64,000 nucleotides of DNA from Euglena gracilis (lineage: Eukaryota; Euglenida; Euglenophyceae; Euglenales), in assembly GCA_039621445.1 (NCBI GenBank), contig CP154955.1, forward strand, positions 41,238,426-41,302,425, written 5' to 3'. The position numbers were made by a program, and so were the translations under genes. Position 1 is the stretch's first letter. Each line of letters begins with the position of its first letter. Shown piece by piece: positions 1-10,240 of this stretch. Below the pieces are notes generated by a model that ran no database searches, was not told where the DNA came from, and saw nothing but the letters and a program-made list of their open reading frames with translations.

Positions 1-304
1 CTATCGTGTATTTTCATATAACCTTCGGCAACTGGATGTCAGGAAAAAACCCAACATAATTCAAACAGGTTGAAAAACTATGGGGTTGGTTGTCAAAATG
101 CAAAATGTGGCACATGTTTTGAAAATATCTCCCTGTAGTTGGTTGTGCTATGGCAACATCTACCGCAAAAACCAACCAGGAGGGGGGGGAGGGCATTTTC
201 GACCCCAGGGGGGGGGGGGTCGAAAATGCCCTGCCCGCCTGTCCATAGCCTGCCTGCCCGGGGGTGCGCACGTCCTTGGTAGAAGCCTGCCCTAGGGTGG
301 CTTA

Positions 305-517
305 ACCCCCCCCTAATAGAAGCACGGGCCGCTACAAGCGCAGGGTCCAAATAAAAGTGCACCCCCCCACCGCCTTCGGCGGCGGTCCGCTGCAAGCGAA
401 CCCCTCATTTTGATGGGATTTCTAAAGGAACAAATATCAAGCAGGTAGGGTCCAAATAGAAGCGCACCCCCCGCGGCGTCCGCTATAAGCGCACCCATGC
501 TTCTATTAGGGGGGGTT
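305..517. mobile_element. TA-flanked poly-C miniature element, copy 1
   Basis: A 213-bp element with about 25-bp inverted ends (ACCCCCCCTAATAGAAGCA and its complement), flanked by TA on both sides. The interior has a GCC-rich hairpin near 370-400 and no ORF. It lies inside the IFT140 intron, immediately next to the exon 10 donor. A diverged second copy is at 8090-8295. Confidence 0.7.
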
Positions 518-522
518 TACAC

Positions 523-739
523 CTCTTCGGATGGGCCCACACCGGTTGTACGAGATGGCCACGATGCGGTCCACCAGCCCCTTCCGCGCCTCGTCCTTCT
601 CCTCGCGCTCCGCGAGGGGGAGGAGGTAGTTCTCGTCCTTCTCCAGGTTCCAGAACCGCAGCACGTTCTCCTGGTTGGACGTCACCAGCAGCGCCGCCCC
701 AGCCCATGCCACCTGCACGCCGGCGTTGGGGTGCAGCAG
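523..739 (-). CDS. IFT140: IFT140 exon 10
   Basis: The exon encodes LLHPNAGVQVAWAGAALLVT, then NVLRFWNLEKDENYLLPLAE and VDRIVAISYNRCG. It is the most diagnostic exon, because IFT140 has LRFWDIE.GENYILS at this point. The acceptor is ACCCCAG and the donor GAAGAG/GTGTAA. The intron begins five bases before a TA-flanked miniature element (305-517). Confidence 0.88.
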
Positions 740-3700
740 CTGGGGTTGGCTGGGGGGGGGGGTTGATTTGGGCTTTGGTTGGGGTTGTTCGGGCTTCTTT
801 TTCCGAACCCGGTGGGGTGACTTGTGCTACGGGGTGCCTCGCACAAAGCATATGCACCCCCCTACCCCCCCCCGAAGGGTCAATTTTGGGTCCTGGTGCC
901 TGCAACCAAGCCAATTTCCTCGAAAACAGCCATTTTTGGGCCCCTGGCGCCTTTGGCACCGGGAGGGGCGTGTGTGTCCTGGCACTACCCACCCCTGATG
1001 CCGACCCCACCTCCGGGGTCGAAAAATGCCAAACCCCCTGCCTGCCTAGAGCACCCCCCAGGGTGGGTGCTATGGGGGTTGCAGACTTCCTTAAACAGAA
1101 GCCTGGTTGGGAGAAGGAGGTCTGGCCCGCCACAAGCCAGCCAGTATTGCCAGCGCGCTCCCCAAGTCAGGACGGCTGAGTTTTGGCCAGGCTTCCCACC
1201 TCTGATGGTGTCAAAAATGCCTCTGTCCTCCCCTGGCTGCCCAAAGTCGCACCAGCCACCCCCCCCCCCCCGGAGGTCACCTTCCATGAAAAGAAAGCCC
1301 GTTTCCATTGCCCACCAGCCGTGGCTGGGTCTGGTGTATATCAACTTTTCAACTTTTCATACTCGAAAAAAACCTGCACTTTATGCCAAGAAGTGGATGT
1401 TGACTTCCCTTTTCACAGCCTCATACAGATCAAAATTGTTTGAAATCCATGTGTTTCTGCTCTTTCGTGCAACCTATCGTGAGCCACTTTTGTAGTTTGA
1501 CACAATGAGCAGCTCATTGAGAAAGGATTGGCAGGCACAAAGGGCTCAGCAAACCATTTCCCTGGGTGAAAAAAATAATATCCCGGGGTGTATTGAGGGG
1601 GTTTGATTCGGCATTTTGTTTTGAAATCCCGAGGGAGGGGCTTCTGTTAAGGGGCTGCTTTCTATTTGAAAGTCCCGGCCCAAAGGGGGGGGGTGCTATT
1701 TTGGGGGGAGGGTATTAACGCCTGGAAATTTTGAAGTCCAAAAAAACAGAAATGGGAAAAGGGCTGGAAAAAAGGGCGCACTCAAAACTCAAAAAGCTTT
1801 CGACCTCCTCCTGCTTCGCACAGAACCAGAACAGAAAGTTTCGGTCACATGTTCACAATCATAAAAATCTACAAAAAAAAGGACCAGTTTAAAAGTGCGA
1901 CCCCTGGATTGTCCCTTGCAACGCTTGGTAGCAACACGTGCAAAATTCTTGGCGGGGGTGTTAACTCCTCGGTCGAAGTCGGACCCTTGGGGGGGGGGGG
2001 GGCATCATTAGGAGCCCCACTTTTTTTCATAGAGAACATGCCTGATTTGTGGCCCGATGGGACTTCTATTCGGGGGGGGATTAGGTTACCACATCGGAAG
2101 GCATGCAAGACTGCGAGAGGGAACAGCACAGGGCGGGGGGTACCTTCCCATCCGTTGTCCTTGACACGCCAAAGGGCACCAAAGAACGGACAAAGCGTGG
2201 TTGACACAGGGGGGCCAAGCTGTGTCAAAGACAGGGGGGGGCAGCACCTGGGCGCTGCCGCCGTCCATGTTCTGCGCCGCGGAGACCTTCACCTTCATGT
2301 GCTGCACAAACTGCAGCTGAGCGTCGAAGGTCCAGTAGCCGAGCTGCATCCCTGCAAAGCAGCGATGGTGGCGGGCACGCTCAGGGCTGCATGGGGGGAC
2401 CCCACCAGGAACCTTTCTAAGGCCCCTGGGGGCATCCACCCAGCCTGGCATGGGATGACATGGCATGGGGGCCCCCCAGTTTAAAAAAAAAATCGGACCA
2501 TCTGAAGGCATTTCCCAAAAATTTTCCAGTGCTTCACGCTCGAACCCATACCCAGGACTCCGAGCCCTCCGAGTTTTAAAAAAAAAAAGTCTCCGACTTC
2601 CCCACCCCCCTGCGGTCAGCCACTTGGCCAAAGTGACTCAAAGTCAATGGATTTTGGGGGAAACCCAAAAAACTCCCGCGCCTTCGGCAACAGATGGCCA
2701 CTTCCGGCCGGCCGTGACTGACCCCTCCCCCCTGAGGCCCGGAGCCAAAAACCAGTCAATCATTCCGAAAAAAATTCAGTCCCCACATGGGGGGCGAACC
2801 TTCAGCAATGGTACACCCCCACCCACCACCCACGGGGTACGTGGGCTGCCGCCTAACCCTGACGCTGACAATCTCCCAAGTCTGGCCTTCGTGACTAAAG
2901 TCAACAGATAGTCACCCTGACAGGTTGGATGGCTCTGCAGACCTGACATGACAGTTTCCCAGGAGCCACCTGGATCTTTTCTCAAGCAGGATGGTTTCCC
3001 GGGGGGGACCCACCAGCACTAGCACTGGGCAAACCCATCGCGGGCATGTTCTTTTTAAGGCCATCAGGGGTTGAGCCCACCCCCTGGCGCTTTGTGCCGA
3101 AACCCATACCCTGGCCACCGGCCCGGTGGGGAGGGCAGCTCCAGACCCACCCACCAGGAATCATTTTTAAGGCACCTTAAAAAACAAAAAAACCCTTAAA
3201 AACCTTAAATAAATTTGGCCAAAATGCCTTTAAAAACCTTTAAACAAACACCTTAAAAAAATAAAAAATTCGTCCTAAAATTCTTTTCGAATTTTGAGCA
3301 AAAAAGAATCTCAAAATCTCAGCAAAAAGAGGCCAACTCTGCGGGGGGATGATCTCTGGTATCGCTGGGACATTGTCCATCCACCCAAAACTCAAAAAAT
3401 AGGTCTTTGAACTTTTTGTTTTCAACCTGGATCGACGTTGGTTCGATGCCCGGATGGCTCTTCGACCGCCCATGGAAAATACATGCCCTTGAAAATTCTT
3501 AAAGATTCTCAAAATGCCTTAAAAAGCCTTCAAAACCCTTTAAAAACGCCTTTAAAAACTTTGAGAATTTTCGCATTCAAAAAATCCCTGCCACCCACCC
3601 CCCACTTCTGAGTCAAACAGAAGTGGTCGGGGGACGCACGAGCTGGGCTGGGCACACCGTGGGTGAGGCAGACGACGCCGTCCTTCGCGGCGGAGTACAG

Positions 3701-6700
3701 CAGCGCCACGACGGGGCTCTCGAGGGCCGGCGTGCAGGGCTGCGTGTTGCCCCCGTCGTCCCCCAGGAAAATCCGCCCCAGGGCGGCCGAGGGGGGGGGG
3801 GGCGGGGCGCAGCGGTTGGAGGGGGTGAGAAGGAACACTATATTGTTCGTGATTTTTTTTGAGGGGTCTCCGCAATTAACAACGAAATAAAACACAGAAA
3901 ACACACACACAAAAAACACACAAAAACACACAAAATCACAACAAAATCACACAAAAAATTCACAAACACACACAGAAAACACACACACACACAAAACACA
4001 CACAAACACACACAGAAAACACACAAAAACCACACAAAAAACATCTGTCCCCCCTTCCTGAGCTGGCCCCCACACATGACCATTTGGGTGGTGGTCGCTT
4101 TCAGAGTGTCCTGTTTGGCCCCAGACCACAAATTCATGCAATGCGTGACCCCTGAGTTAGGACCGCGGGACATTCTCCCACGGGTGAGGTGACCAAGGGT
4201 TGGTACAGCCTGGAGACCGAGAAGTCTTTGGTGTTTATGTCTGGTAGTGCCCCAGAGGGGGGGATCTTACTGACCTAACTTATACCTAATCTTACTTACC
4301 TACTCAAATGGGTTTAACTGGGCATCAACGGAGCAAACATGCGGTCGACATTTTGTTGCTTTGTGCGGGAACGGGAGGTGTCTGGCGACCATTTCAACGA
4401 CACCTCCGCACAGCTGCACGCCGGCGCACGCCAGCATGCCCGGCGGGGTGCCCTAAACTGCCCACCCGCCGTCAGAGCCGCTTTGGAGCCTTCGGCCTGG
4501 ACCCCCAGCATCCCAGGGCGTCCCGGGGCCCCCCTGGCCACGCCCTCCGCCCCGGCGAGGAGGAACGTGCAGCGCTTGTTGAACCGCGCCGCGGCGTTGC
4601 GGCCGTCGTCCGGCGGGGCGTCCCCAGCCCGCCCCTGCCGCCGGGGGGGGGGGGTCCTCCGTCACAAGCTGACTGGATACCACTCCCATGGCTTCACTTC
4701 GTGACCCCGGGGAAAGGGGGTTCAGCGTTTTGTTTTCCCGGACGGAAATACATCCACCACTTTCATTTTTTGAAACCCCTCCCTCCCCCCCCCCCGGGGG
4801 AGGGGAGGTCCACCCACTGACCCAGCCCAAAACCACCTGGTGTCAACCAAAAACCCGCCAGGTGTCAACCTTCGGGTGAAATCCAACAGCCTTGGGCAGC
4901 GGGCCTTGGGGGGGGGGTAACCCTTGGGGTTCAAGTTGACTCCAGACAGCCCGGGAGCCAACGAGCTGGGGAGGGGGGGGGAAGGAGAGGTATTCACGGT
5001 CCAAAAAAAAGCGGCCAACCCCATGACCTTCGCCGCCGCCGTGGGCCGGCAGCGGCGGGGTCCAGGTCCTCCATCGCCAGCGCGGGCCCGTCCGCGCCAT
5101 CCTCCCCCTGTTCCGCCAGGGGGCGGCGAGGCTGCCCCGTCGCTCGGAAACGCCGGGTCTCGTCGTGCCCCCTCCCCGCTCCCCCCCGGTGGTGCTTGGC
5201 CAGCCTGGGTAGGCCCTCTTGCAGCACAGACTGCCTGCCGCGCCCAGCGGCAGAGTTTTGTTTGACAGAGTTCCGCTGGGGGGGGGTTGACCCCCCACCC
5301 ACCACAGTACCCAAGAAAACGTTCCTTCGGCACCTTCGGCACCGAAAGAAAAATTTTGACCTAAAACTTGACGGCACCAGAAATGCGGGAAGTGGTGGGG
5401 GCCAGACCCCCCCCCACCACTCATAGGGGGTTCCCGTGCAACCCAACCCACCCTCCATAGCCAAATAAACCACTCTGGGTCCAACGCTGCTGAGTGGAAT
5501 GGAATCCTTGGGTTGCCTTCAATGTGAACACTTCCGCCAAATGCGGGCACGCAGGCAGGCAAGCCGAAAGGCCGCGCCGGGCTCGTCCTTCAGCTTCGGG
5601 GTGCGGAACACGAGGTGGGTGATGGAGGCGGCCTTCTTGAGCTGCACCAGCGGCATGATGCGCGCCTTGCCGTCCCACTTCCACACCCCCGCCAGGCCGC
5701 CGCTGTGGAGCCCAAAATGACAGAAAACCCTCATAATGGCAATAATTTCCCCCAAGGCCACAGATCAATATTGCCCACAACGCGGTTTAGCGGTGCAGGC
5801 GGCCAGAAGTGTCTGTGGGGTGTGATCGAAATTCCCGGGGTCTATTCAATCTGCCACTTGTTTCCTGATTGTCTGTCATTTAACGCTGCGGGTGCCCCCC
5901 CACCCAGGAGGGTCAGGCTGGCTAGGATTTCCACCAGCAACACCCTGAGACCCCAGCCGGGCATTTGGGACGACCTAAATGGAAGAAATCACTTGAGAAG
6001 GGAGGCAATGTATCGAAGTCGCAGGTTTCTGGCAGACGGGGATCAAATCAAAACAGGGACCAGAATTCAACCACTCAGTGACTACAAGCCACCCCCAGGG
6101 GTCCGGCAAAAATTATCAGCGAGGGCCTGTCCCCCACCTGCCCCGAGCGGTCCGCACTCAGCATCCGGGTCCCCGGCGGGTTCCACGTCAGCGCCATGAT
6201 CTGGTGGTCCGCATGGACGGGGGCAGGCGAGGGGAGCGGCTCCGCCCTGGCGGGGAGTGGCGGTGCCATCCCATTTGTGCACAAGGAATGGCCTCCCTTC
6301 GGGCCGTGATGGTTTGCCATCTTTGGTAAACATGGGTGGGGGGATGGCTGTCGACGCTGCACGGCGCGTAAATGCACCCTCAAGACGTCCATGTGGACTT
6401 CAAAACACAGTGACCAAATTTAGGGGAAGGTGAACTTGGATCTGAACTAGCTCGGTGTGCTCGAAATTCACTGTAAAAATGCAGGACATGGAAGGCATCC
6501 ATCACTGTGCTGCCACTTAGCCGCTGCAGTAGATGGCCCGATTCCTTTCGAACCCGCAGAGCTGCAGTTGTTGATATTTGGTTCTGTGGTTGTGCGCACT
6601 TGTGATAACAATGAAGTAAAACAAATAACAAAACCATATCCAGAAAAACGTATTTTTGTGTTGTTTTCAAAATTTTGACATTAAAATGCCCCTTCACCTG

Positions 6701-8699
6701 CAATTCCCCGAAACCCCACATCGCCCACCGCCATCAGATAATTTGGTGCCGAAATTGCTGCCAACCCCACCACCCGCTCCGGCAGCGTCTTCTCGCCAGC
6801 CTGGCTCGGGGTGGCCTCCCGCTGCTCCTCGTTCTCGGTCCACAGCACGAGGGCCCCGTCCCGCCAGCCGGAGACCAGCACGGACGCCTTCGGGTGCCAC
6901 GCCAGGCAGCTGCATGGCACGTTGGGCCGTGCGATGCCCTTCGGCTCCACCCGGTCCCCCTCCTCGTTGGCGCCGGGCGGCCGTCGCGGGCCAGGTCGGC
7001 CTGCAGCAAAGGTCGGCGCCTGCACGCGCAGGCGAAATGGCCGGGATGGCCAGCCAACCTTCACCCCCCCCCCCCCGGGCCTGAAGGAGACGGACGGCGC
7101 CGACCTCGGCATGGGACATGGCACGGGACCCCTGTGCCTAACCCCCCCCCCCGGATCTCAAACCCCAACCCCAACCCTCAACAGAGACTGACCCTACCCA
7201 ATGTCCCCATTCCACACCACCCCTCCCTTCACCCACACACTGTGCCACATGCGCTCCACAGGTTATTCCTCATTTCCAAATTCCAAATTTCAGCAGCTGT
7301 GACAAGAAATGTGGGCTGGCTGGAATTTTGGTATGGCTGGATAGCTTTCTCTGGTGGGACTGAGAAGGGGAGGGGTGGGCCCCCACCTGGACCTGAGCTG
7401 GGCTCAAAGTCATAAACTAGACAACTGTCCCCCAAAAAAACTGTTGTTCTGAAAACTGTTGTCAAAAAATAGCATGTATGATACATACTATATAATATTA
7501 TGCACATTATTATTATTTATAACTTAAAGATAATTGCATAAAATGAGCACGTAAAGACCTTTTATTGCCATGTTGGCCAATTTTCAGCAAAAAATTTGTG
7601 CTGTTCATGCAAAATTTTGTGCATGGACAGCACCTCCACCGGCATAGCAGCACCTCCACCGGCTCTTTGGCGTTTTTTTTTCCCAGCACCGACTGGTTCA
7701 GTGGCGGAATGGTGGGGTCGACGGGCCCCCTGCCATACATTGCCACGGTGGCGTTGTCAAATGCCACCGCCAGGATGGAGGCCTCCGGGTGCCATGCGGA
7801 GCACGCTGGCAGAGGCCACCGCTCGCGCGACTCTGTTGCATGACAAAAGTGCTCAGTGTTGCACGGAGTGCAAAATCACAAATCAACCAAGCGAGTGCAT
7901 GCACCTTTCAATATGCTTTTAGTTGGTGAATGGGATGTCGTGAGTGCTCAAAGGTTGAACTGAATGATCCAGGAATGCACCAAAATAATGTGAAATCGCT
8001 GCCCAGAATATCCGACCACAGATTAATCATTCCGAAACCCCAGTCGATTCATCATTTCTGTCTCTCCTTGCTATGGAACACATGTTCTAACCGCCCCCCC
8101 CCCCCAAACAGAAGCACGGGGCCACTGCAAGGGCAGGGTCCAAATAAAAACGCACCGCCTGAAGGCGAAGCTTATGGTATTTTGAAAGGAAATCAACAAA
8201 ATCACGCAGGTAGGGTCCAAATAGAAGCGCACCCCCTGCTGCCAGAGGCGGCGGTCCGCCATAAATGCACCCGTGCTTCTATTGGGGAGGGGAGTTAATC
8301 TTCGCCATGCAATTATGAACTGTTCTGCCTGAGTACAGATGAAGAGGCTGATAATTTGGCCAGATTCGGCCAAATTGGATATGTAGCACCACCCAGTGAA
8401 AAAGTTGCGCCTGAAGAGGTTGGCCGGCACCCTGCCAACTTCCTCTACTGACAGGTCAGCCTACAACCCTGACAGTTTCCCAGGGGCGGGGGGTACCAAC
8501 CCCTATGTCCAATGAACACTTCAGTGAGAACAATAAACACTTCAGTTAATCACACTTCGCCCAAGGAACACTTAGGTTGCGGTCCGGCCAGCCGCCCGGA
8601 GACTCCTGGGACAGCAGCATGTGGCGAGCCCCTGGGCACCACGGAAGGGGAGGAGTCCGCCTTGGCCCTCTGGGTCTTGAAGGTGAAGAACAGTGCCAT
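523..8699 (-). CDS. IFT140: IFT140, 5' part of a multi-exon gene (partial)
   Basis: Intraflagellar transport protein 140 is a large subunit of the IFT-A complex. This complex drives retrograde transport inside cilia and helps membrane proteins enter them; the N-terminal half of the protein is WD40 propellers. Read in order on the minus strand, the window gives the family's start (MALFF) and successive WD40 segments (WHPEASILAVAF, LAWHPKASVL, ALTWNPPGTRMLSADRSG, VWKWDGKARI, ALLYSAAKDGV, MKVKVSA and VLRFWNLEKDENYLL). They follow the order and spacing I know for IFT140. About ten exons are visible, roughly the first 370 codons; the remaining WD40 repeats and the whole TPR-rich half lie past the left edge. 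Exons have nearly all G/C third positions. Introns are 0.4-1.5 kb, A/T- and homopolymer-rich, and filled with dispersed repeats. Several exon junctions fit GT-AG and phase; others do not (see findings). Confidence 0.88.
740..2247. other. IFT140 intron, no gene seen
   Basis: Intron between exons 10 and 9, with many runs of 7-14 G or C and no convincing exon. Open frames here lack codon bias and family similarity. Confidence 0.5.
2248..2351 (-). CDS. IFT140: IFT140 exon 9
   Basis: A 104-bp exon encoding MQLGYWTFDAQLQFVQHMKV then KVSAAQNMDGGSAQ. Acceptor GCTTTGCAG and donor GCCCAG/GTGCTG are both canonical. It joins upstream and downstream exons in phase. It matches the family segment that ends in MKVKLS. 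Confidence 0.82.
3180..3600. repeat. dispersed repeat S, copy 1
   Basis: A core with GGACATTGTCCATCCACCCA and GTTGGTTCGATGCC is embedded in AAAATGCCTTAAA-type short repeats. The same arrangement recurs at 8815-9300 and 17965-18395. TGGTTCGATGCC resembles a polymerase III B box, which would suit a SINE-like origin; no A box was identified. Confidence 0.6.
3658..3775 (-). CDS. IFT140: IFT140 exon 8
   Basis: The exon encodes RIFLGDDGGNTQPCTPALES and then PVVALLYSAAKDGVVCLTHG. The donor ACG/GTGTGC joins exon 9 exactly in phase: 1 base here plus 2 in exon 9 gives ...CLTHG-MQLGYW. No AG lies directly upstream of the first conserved codon. The sequence there is a C-rich tract, so the 5' limit is uncertain and could reach an AG near 3840. 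Confidence 0.75.
3895..4048. repeat. A/C-rich simple repeat
   Basis: Irregular ACACACAAAAA tract inside an IFT140 intron. The cysteine/valine-rich frames read from its complement are artefacts. Confidence 0.85.
4542..4634 (-). CDS. IFT140: probable IFT140 exon 7
   Basis: The segment encodes DDGRNAAARFNKRCTFLLAG then AEG, G/C third-position rich, with a GGCGGCAG acceptor and a GGGC/GTGGCC donor. The pattern FNKRCTFLLAGAEG followed by the next exon's IFLGDDGG resembles the LLFFVSLMDGTVHYVDEKG stretch of the family. Confidence 0.5.
5028..5142 (-). CDS. IFT140: probable IFT140 exon 6 (variable loop)
   Basis: An open segment with nearly pure G/C third positions encodes ALAMEDLDPAAAGPRRRR just before a GAAG/GTCATG donor. 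It falls where IFT140 has a weakly conserved acidic loop between propeller strands. Similarity alone would not identify it. Codon bias and position support it. Confidence 0.45.
5551..5702 (-). CDS. IFT140: IFT140 exon 5
   Basis: The exon encodes GVWKWDGKARIMPLVQLKKA and then SITHLVFRTPK, the counterpart of the family segment LLLWRLD...PLLKHEYGKHLTHCIFR. The acceptor is GGCTCCACAG. The phase does not agree with the exon 4 donor, so either a non-standard donor or a sequence error is involved. The donor near 5550 (GTGCCC) is a best guess. Confidence 0.72.
6138..6200 (-). CDS. IFT140: IFT140 exon 4
   Basis: A 63-bp, phase 0-0 exon reading IMALTWNPPGTRMLSADRSG then Q. It has an ACCACCAG acceptor and a GGGGCAG/GTGGGG donor. 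It matches the third propeller strand of IFT140 (consensus ITVLRWSPSG...LLSGDR). Both boundaries look canonical. Confidence 0.8.
6774..6962 (-). CDS. IFT140: IFT140 exon 3, second WD40 strand set
   Basis: The exon encodes GDRVEPKGIARPNVPCSCLA followed by WHPKASVLVSGWRDGALVLW, the second WHP repeat of IFT140. It ends LPER before GTGGTG, and this joins in phase 0 to exon 4. The start is placed at an AG giving phase 0 with exon 2. A stronger-looking acceptor (TTGCTGCAG, near 7004) would add 14 codons but conflicts with the phase. Confidence 0.75.
7690..7805 (-). CDS. IFT140: IFT140 exon 2, first WD40 strand
   Basis: The exon encodes AWHPEASILAVAFDNATVAM and ends PPLNQS before a GTGCTG donor. 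It corresponds to the segment with consensus WHP...FLAVAY in IFT140. The acceptor is CTCTGCCAG. G/C dominates third positions. The intron upstream (about 830 bp) contains a TA-flanked miniature element at 8090-8295. Confidence 0.75.
8090..8295. mobile_element. TA-flanked poly-C miniature element, copy 2
   Basis: A 206-bp relative of 305-517 with ends ACCGCCCCC...AACAGAAGCACGGG and CCCGTGCTTCTATTGGGG...GT, flanked by TA. It carries the shared internal phrase AGGTAGGGTCCAAATAGAAG. It lies in IFT140 intron 1. Confidence 0.7.
8640..8699 (-). CDS. IFT140: IFT140 exon 1 (start codon)
   Basis: The exon encodes MALFFTFKTQ...DSSPSV, about 20 codons. The ATG is the complement of 8697-8699. The first residues and the Ser-Pro-Ser close to the first WHP motif match the family N-terminus, which is why this ATG is chosen over internal ones. 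Two GT dinucleotides (after 8643 or 8640) can serve as donor; neither gives a clean phase with the next exon, so the 3' limit is uncertain. Confidence 0.7.
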
Positions 8700-8814
8700 G
8701 GCAGCGTCCCGCCGGCGTCACTTCGCGCAGCCATGCAATTGGGCTTCAGGAGTTGCTTCTTTCTCGGTTATCTTCTCCCCCGTTCCACCTGTGCCAAACC
8801 TGTTAATGAAAGGG

Positions 8815-9300
8815 GTTTCAAATTTTTTGATTTTTTTGCAAATTTTGAAAGCCACAAGCCTTTGGATCGACACCTTTCTCCGTTGTGCAGGTGACAGAGA
8901 GCAGTGGAAGAAAACAAACTTTCTCGTGGATGCCTGGGATCCGGGGTGTATGGGAACCTTCAAAAAATAATTCTGGAAAAATATCCAAATTTGAGCAAAA
9001 AAAGTCGCAAAATATCGACAAAAAAACAAGCCAGCCAACTCTGGGGGGTGAAATGATTTCTGGCATCACTGGAACATTGTCCATCCACCCAAAACTCAAA
9101 AAAAAGTTTTTTGAACTTTTTGATTTTCAACCTGGACCGACGTTGGTTCGATGCCCAGATGGTTCTTGACCGCGCTAGGAAAATAGATGCCTTAAATTTT
9201 TTTAAAAAAAATTCTCAAAAATGCCTTAAAAATTCTGAAAACCTTTAAAAATGCCTTGAAAAAGCTTAAAATTTTTGTGAAATTTTTCGCCTTAAAAAAT
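8815..9300. repeat. dispersed repeat S, copy 2
   Basis: Same core as 3180-3600 (AACATTGTCCATCCACCC, CGACGTTGGTTCGATGCC), bordered by ATGCCTTAAAA repeats. It lies just upstream of the IFT140 start. Confidence 0.6.
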
Positions 9301-10060
9301 AATGCCTGTCAGAGAGCCGACGGAGAGTGAAAATACCAGGGAAACTTTGTTGAAAGAACTCTGAATTTTCTCTGGGGACAATGCCAAAAACTGTCATAGT
9401 CTGCATGTTTTCCACGTTGTTACAAAGGAAAAATGCCAGACGTTCCGAAAATACAACGAAATCAAACCTTTATTTCCAAAAAAGTACACCCCATGTTTTG
9501 TTTCCATATTTTGTTTCATTTTCTTCATGACAACTTTTACCACCATTGTGCTGTAAAATTATGGTGAATTTTTGAAGATCAAAGAAAAACTGATCAAAAA
9601 CAAAGCGGTCAACTTCTTTGAAATATTAATTAATGAAACCTCGGCATTAAACAAAGAAATTTTTGGCTTTTTTTGCGTTCTTGAAAAAAAGAGACAAAAA
9701 AACAAACTTCGATAAAAAACTTTTTTGAATAAAAAAAGACAATAAAAAAGAGAAGAAGACTTTGGTATTTTCATTGATTTTTGAGAGAGAAAAGTAGGGT
9801 TGGTGCACCTTTATTGACTCAAGGAGATTTCATTTTTTTTGAGTTTGTGGCGTATTTTAAAAGGTTTTATAATTTTATGAAACTGCCAAAAATCAACCAA
9901 TAATTGAGAATAATACAACTCACTACTTTTAAATTCTCTGCAACATTGTGTCCCACATTTCTTGTGAAATTTGAAAAAAGATGCAAAAAAAGGATTGCAA
10001 GAGCAGGAATATGGAGGCTGCTCTGGAAAAATGGTGGTTTTGATGAGGAAAAGGCGCAAA
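9300..10060. other. A/T-rich intergenic stretch
   Basis: Low-complexity A/T-rich sequence. Frames are rich in Lys, Phe and Asn and have no protein-like features. Nothing else seen. Confidence 0.5.
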
Positions 10061-10064
10061 TTTA

Positions 10065-10240
10065 ATTGACAAAATGTTTGAGTTGTTCAATACTCAAACA
10101 ATATTTTGTCAATCAGGGTTAGGGTTAGGGTTAGGGTTAGGGTCACGGTTAGGGTTAGGGTTAGGGTTAGGGTCAGGGTCAGTGTCCTACAAAACCCTAA
10201 CCCTAACCCTTGCCCTTACCCTGACCTTCACCCTAATAGT
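10065..10240. repeat. hairpin plus head-to-head telomere-like repeats
   Basis: 10065-10114 is an inverted repeat (ATTGACAAAATGTTTGAGT and a complementary ACTCAAAC..ATTTTGTCAAT). It is followed by about ten TTAGGG-like units (with TCAGGG and TCACGG variants) and then CCCTAA-like units in the opposite orientation. The site is internal, not a chromosome end. Confidence 0.8.

Noticed and set aside
3425-3475. tRNA-like GGTTCGATGCC segment
   Set aside because: No acceptor stem, D-arm or anticodon arm could be drawn around it; it is part of a dispersed repeat.
10115-10240. Chromosome end
   Set aside because: The telomere-like units change orientation and are followed by ordinary sequence on both sides.
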